Shown: one piece after another, positions 4,577 through 6,108 of the stretch
Layout: each line of letters opens with the position of its first letter
Position numbering within the stretch: the stretch's first letter is position 1
From: JBBPYA01 sp038200385
Lineage (GTDB): Bacteria; Actinomycetota; Actinomycetes; Mycobacteriales; Geodermatophilaceae
Assembly (NCBI GenBank): GCA_038200385.1
Contig: JBBPYA010000330.1
Location: 1-6,108, forward strand
Length of the DNA stretch: 6,108 nt
Direction of reading: 5' to 3'
Program-made: the position numbers and the translations under genes
The notes under the pieces: model-generated
The model's database searches: none
What the model was told of the DNA's origin: nothing
What the model saw: only the letters and a program-made list of their open reading frames with translations

Positions 4577-5959
4577 GTGACCACCCTGATCCCGCTGCTG
4601 TACGTCGTCGCGTTCGGGCTGTTCATCTATGGCCTGATGGGGCTGACCGGCCCGCGGACCGCGGTCCGTGGCAACCTGATCGCCGCCGTCGGAATGGGCG
4701 TCGCCGTGCTGGCGACCCTGCTCGTGCCCGGCACGCACAACTGGCTGCTGATCGCTCTCGGGGTGGCGATCGGCGCGCTGCTCGGCGTCCCCGCCGCCCG
4801 CCAGGTGAAGATGACCGCGATGCCGCAGATGGTGGCGCTGTTCAACGGCGTCGGCGGTGGCGCGGTCGCGCTGATCGCCTGGTCGGAGTTCCGGATCACC
4901 GGCGGGTTCCTCGGCGAGCCAGCGTACGTCGTGGTCGGCTCGCTGTTCGCCGGGCTGATCGGCTCGATCTCGTTCTGGGGGTCGCTGGTCGCCTTCGGCA
5001 AGCTGCAGGAGCTGCTGCCCGGCCGCCCGCTCGGGGTCAAGGGCCAGCAGTTCATCAACGCGGCCTTGCTGGCCGGCGCGGTGCTGTGTGCGGTCGTCGC
5101 CGGGCTCGGCGGGGCGAGCCAGCTGTGGATCATCGGCCTGCTGGTGCTCGCCGCAGTGCTCGGCCTGTTCGTGGTGCTGCCGATCGGCGGCGCGGACATG
5201 CCGGTGGTGATCTCGCTGCTGAACGCGCTGACCGGGCTGTCCGCGGCCGCGGCCGGCATCGCGCTGGACAACACCGCGATGATCGTCGCCGGCATGATCG
5301 TCGGCGCGTCCGGATCGATCCTGACCAACCTGATGGCCAAGGCCATGAACCGGTCGATCCCGGCGATCGTGGCCGGCGGCTTCGGCGGGACGACGACCAC
5401 GCCCGGCGCCGACGGCGGCGAGGACCGCACAGTGCGCTCGACGAACGCCGCGGACGCCGCGGTGCAGATGGCCTACGCCAACCGGGTGATCGTCGTACCG
5501 GGGTACGGGATGGCCGTCGCGCAGGCTCAGCACGCGGTCAAGGACATGGCCACGATGTTGGAGTCCAAGGGCGTCGACGTGCTGTTCGCCATCCACCCGG
5601 TGGCCGGCCGGATGCCCGGTCACATGAATGTCCTGCTCGCCGAGGCCGACGTGCCCTACGACGTGCAGAAGGAGATGGACGACGTCAACGACCAGTTCGA
5701 GCGCACCGACGTCACCCTCGTGATCGGCGCGAACGACGTGACGAACCCGGCGGCCCGCAACGACCCCAGCTCGCCGATCCACGGGATGCCGGTACTCAAC
5801 GTGGACGCCAGCAAGTCGGTGATCGTGCTCAAGCGGTCGATGAACTCCGGGTTCGCCGGGATCGACAACCCGCTGTTCTACGCCGACCAGACCAGCATGC
5901 TGTTCGGGGACGCCAAGGAGTCCGTGGTCGCAGTGACCGAGGAGCTCAAGGCGCTGTAA
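4577..5959 (+). CDS. pntB: NAD(P) transhydrogenase subunit beta (PntB)
   Basis: The 460-aa product, almost the length of the E. coli protein (462), combines the rest of the proton channel (dII, about 1-260, with eight or nine hydrophobic helices) and the NADP(H)-binding domain dIII (about 290-460). Membrane-domain motifs include KMTAMPQMVALFNGVGGGA (78-96) and PIGGADMPVVISLLNALTGLSAAAAG (202-227). dIII has VIVVPGYGMAVAQAQHAV (304-321, the GxGxxxA-type loop), IHPVAGRMPGHMNVLLAEADVPYD (339-362), GANDVTNPAARNDPSSPIHGMPVLNVD (384-410) and KRSMNSGFAGIDNPLFYADQTSMLFGDAK (419-447). These are the conserved residues for NADP(H) binding and hydride transfer, so the enzyme looks functional. GTG 4577 is the start implied by homology. 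No Shine-Dalgarno precedes it, so translation is probably coupled to pntAB, whose stop is 16 nt upstream. The out-of-frame ATG 4569 opens only three codons. Confidence 0.96.
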   Translation: MTTLIPLLYVVAFGLFIYGLMGLTGPRTAVRGNLIAAVGMGVAVLATLLVPGTHNWLLIALGVAIGALLGVPAARQVKMTAMPQMVALFNGVGGGAVALIAWSEFRITGGFLGEPAYVVVGSLFAGLIGSISFWGSLVAFGKLQELLPGRPLGVKGQQFINAALLAGAVLCAVVAGLGGASQLWIIGLLVLAAVLGLFVVLPIGGADMPVVISLLNALTGLSAAAAGIALDNTAMIVAGMIVGASGSILTNLMAKAMNRSIPAIVAGGFGGTTTTPGADGGEDRTVRSTNAADAAVQMAYANRVIVVPGYGMAVAQAQHAVKDMATMLESKGVDVLFAIHPVAGRMPGHMNVLLAEADVPYDVQKEMDDVNDQFERTDVTLVIGANDVTNPAARNDPSSPIHGMPVLNVDASKSVIVLKRSMNSGFAGIDNPLFYADQTSMLFGDAKESVVAVTEELKAL

Positions 5960-5988
5960 ACAACCCGGGGGACCCGCGACGAGGTTGT
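5960..5988 (+). terminator. Possible stem-loop just after pntB
   Basis: ACAACC (5960-5965) pairs with GGTTGT (5983-5988), and CGGG-GGA-CCCG (5966-5976) can fold inside. The structure starts one base after the pntB stop codon. There is no T-run after it, so it would be an atypical (U-less) terminator, or simply a 3' end stabiliser. Confidence 0.35.
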
Positions 5989-6108
5989 CCCGCTCGCCGT
6001 GGAACTTCGGTGGCGGTCCGCGTGGTCGTCAGGCGGCAGTCACGGGTTCATCATGACTGTCGGCACCGACAGTTTCGGCGGCGGCACGTGCGTCGGGGGC
6101 GGCGCGGA
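5989..6108. other. Right edge with possible but unresolved gene ends
   Basis: Two mutually exclusive readings of the same codon register exist. On the plus strand, ATG 6053 opens a frame starting MTVGTDSFGGGTCVGGGA that runs off the window. Its codons are GC-rich at the third position (15 of 17) but it has no clear ribosome binding site. On the minus strand, a frame ending at 6029 closes with ETVGADSHDEPVTAA before TGA and could be the tail of a convergent gene entering from the right. Either is too short to call a gene or name a product. Confidence 0.25.
6056..6073. terminator. Perfect inverted repeat, possible bidirectional terminator
   Basis: ACTGTCGG-CA-CCGACAGT is a perfect 8+8 inverted repeat. 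In RNA it would form a 7-bp stem with a GCAC loop, followed on the plus strand by TTT (6073-6075). It lies about 100 nt past pntB, a plausible place for the operon terminator. It could instead be an operator for a gene starting near 6053, and the short T-run makes the terminator call uncertain. Confidence 0.4.

Noticed and set aside
4496..5782. Long minus-strand open frame opposite pntB
   Set aside because: His/Asp/Arg-rich composition typical of antisense frames in high-GC DNA, and it lies over a clearly conserved gene.

Overview
The window comes from a high-GC bacterium, most likely an actinobacterium. Third codon positions are mostly G or C, GTG is used as a start codon in most genes, and the transhydrogenase genes are the split three-gene type (pntAA/pntAB/pntB) common in that group. 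I cannot fix the genus. I see no rRNA, tRNA, CRISPR array, transposase or integrase.

Layout, left to right. (1) pntAA (21-1103, +) encodes the soluble NAD(H)-binding subunit of the proton-translocating NAD(P) transhydrogenase. (2) A three-gene sugar/glycan cassette follows: a SAM-dependent methyltransferase (1119-1952, -), a GT4-type glycosyltransferase (1993-3168, -) and an extended short-chain dehydrogenase/reductase of the sugar-nucleotide epimerase/dehydratase class (3202-4113, +). The glycosyltransferase and methyltransferase form a minus-strand pair. The epimerase-like gene diverges from them, with only 33 bp between the two start codons. (3) After a 108-bp gap come pntAB (4222-4560, +) and pntB (4577-5959, +), the small membrane subunit and the membrane/NADP(H)-binding subunit. 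(4) The last 149 bp hold two hairpin-forming sequences and the possible edge of another gene.

The main oddity is the gene order. PntAA, PntAB and PntB form one complex and are normally encoded as a tight pntAA-pntAB-pntB operon. Here about 3.1 kb of unrelated glycan genes, two of them on the opposite strand, separate pntAA from pntAB-pntB. All three pnt genes look intact. A near-identical 16-bp sequence, GC(A/G)TGACATCATCGCG, lies directly before pntAA (3-18) and again before pntAB (4142-4157). It may be a duplicated promoter or operator that lets the separated halves be expressed together, or the trace of a rearrangement. The repeat contains a TGn-plus-hexamer resembling an extended -10 box. 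At pntAA it would start the transcript at or next to the GTG, which fits the absence of a Shine-Dalgarno sequence there.

Functionally, the transhydrogenase uses the proton gradient to reduce NADP+ with NADH and so supplies NADPH. The cassette has the parts to make or modify a nucleotide sugar, transfer a sugar and methylate a product, but its substrate and product cannot be read from sequence. A direct link between the two modules (for example NADPH use by the SDR) is only a hypothesis.
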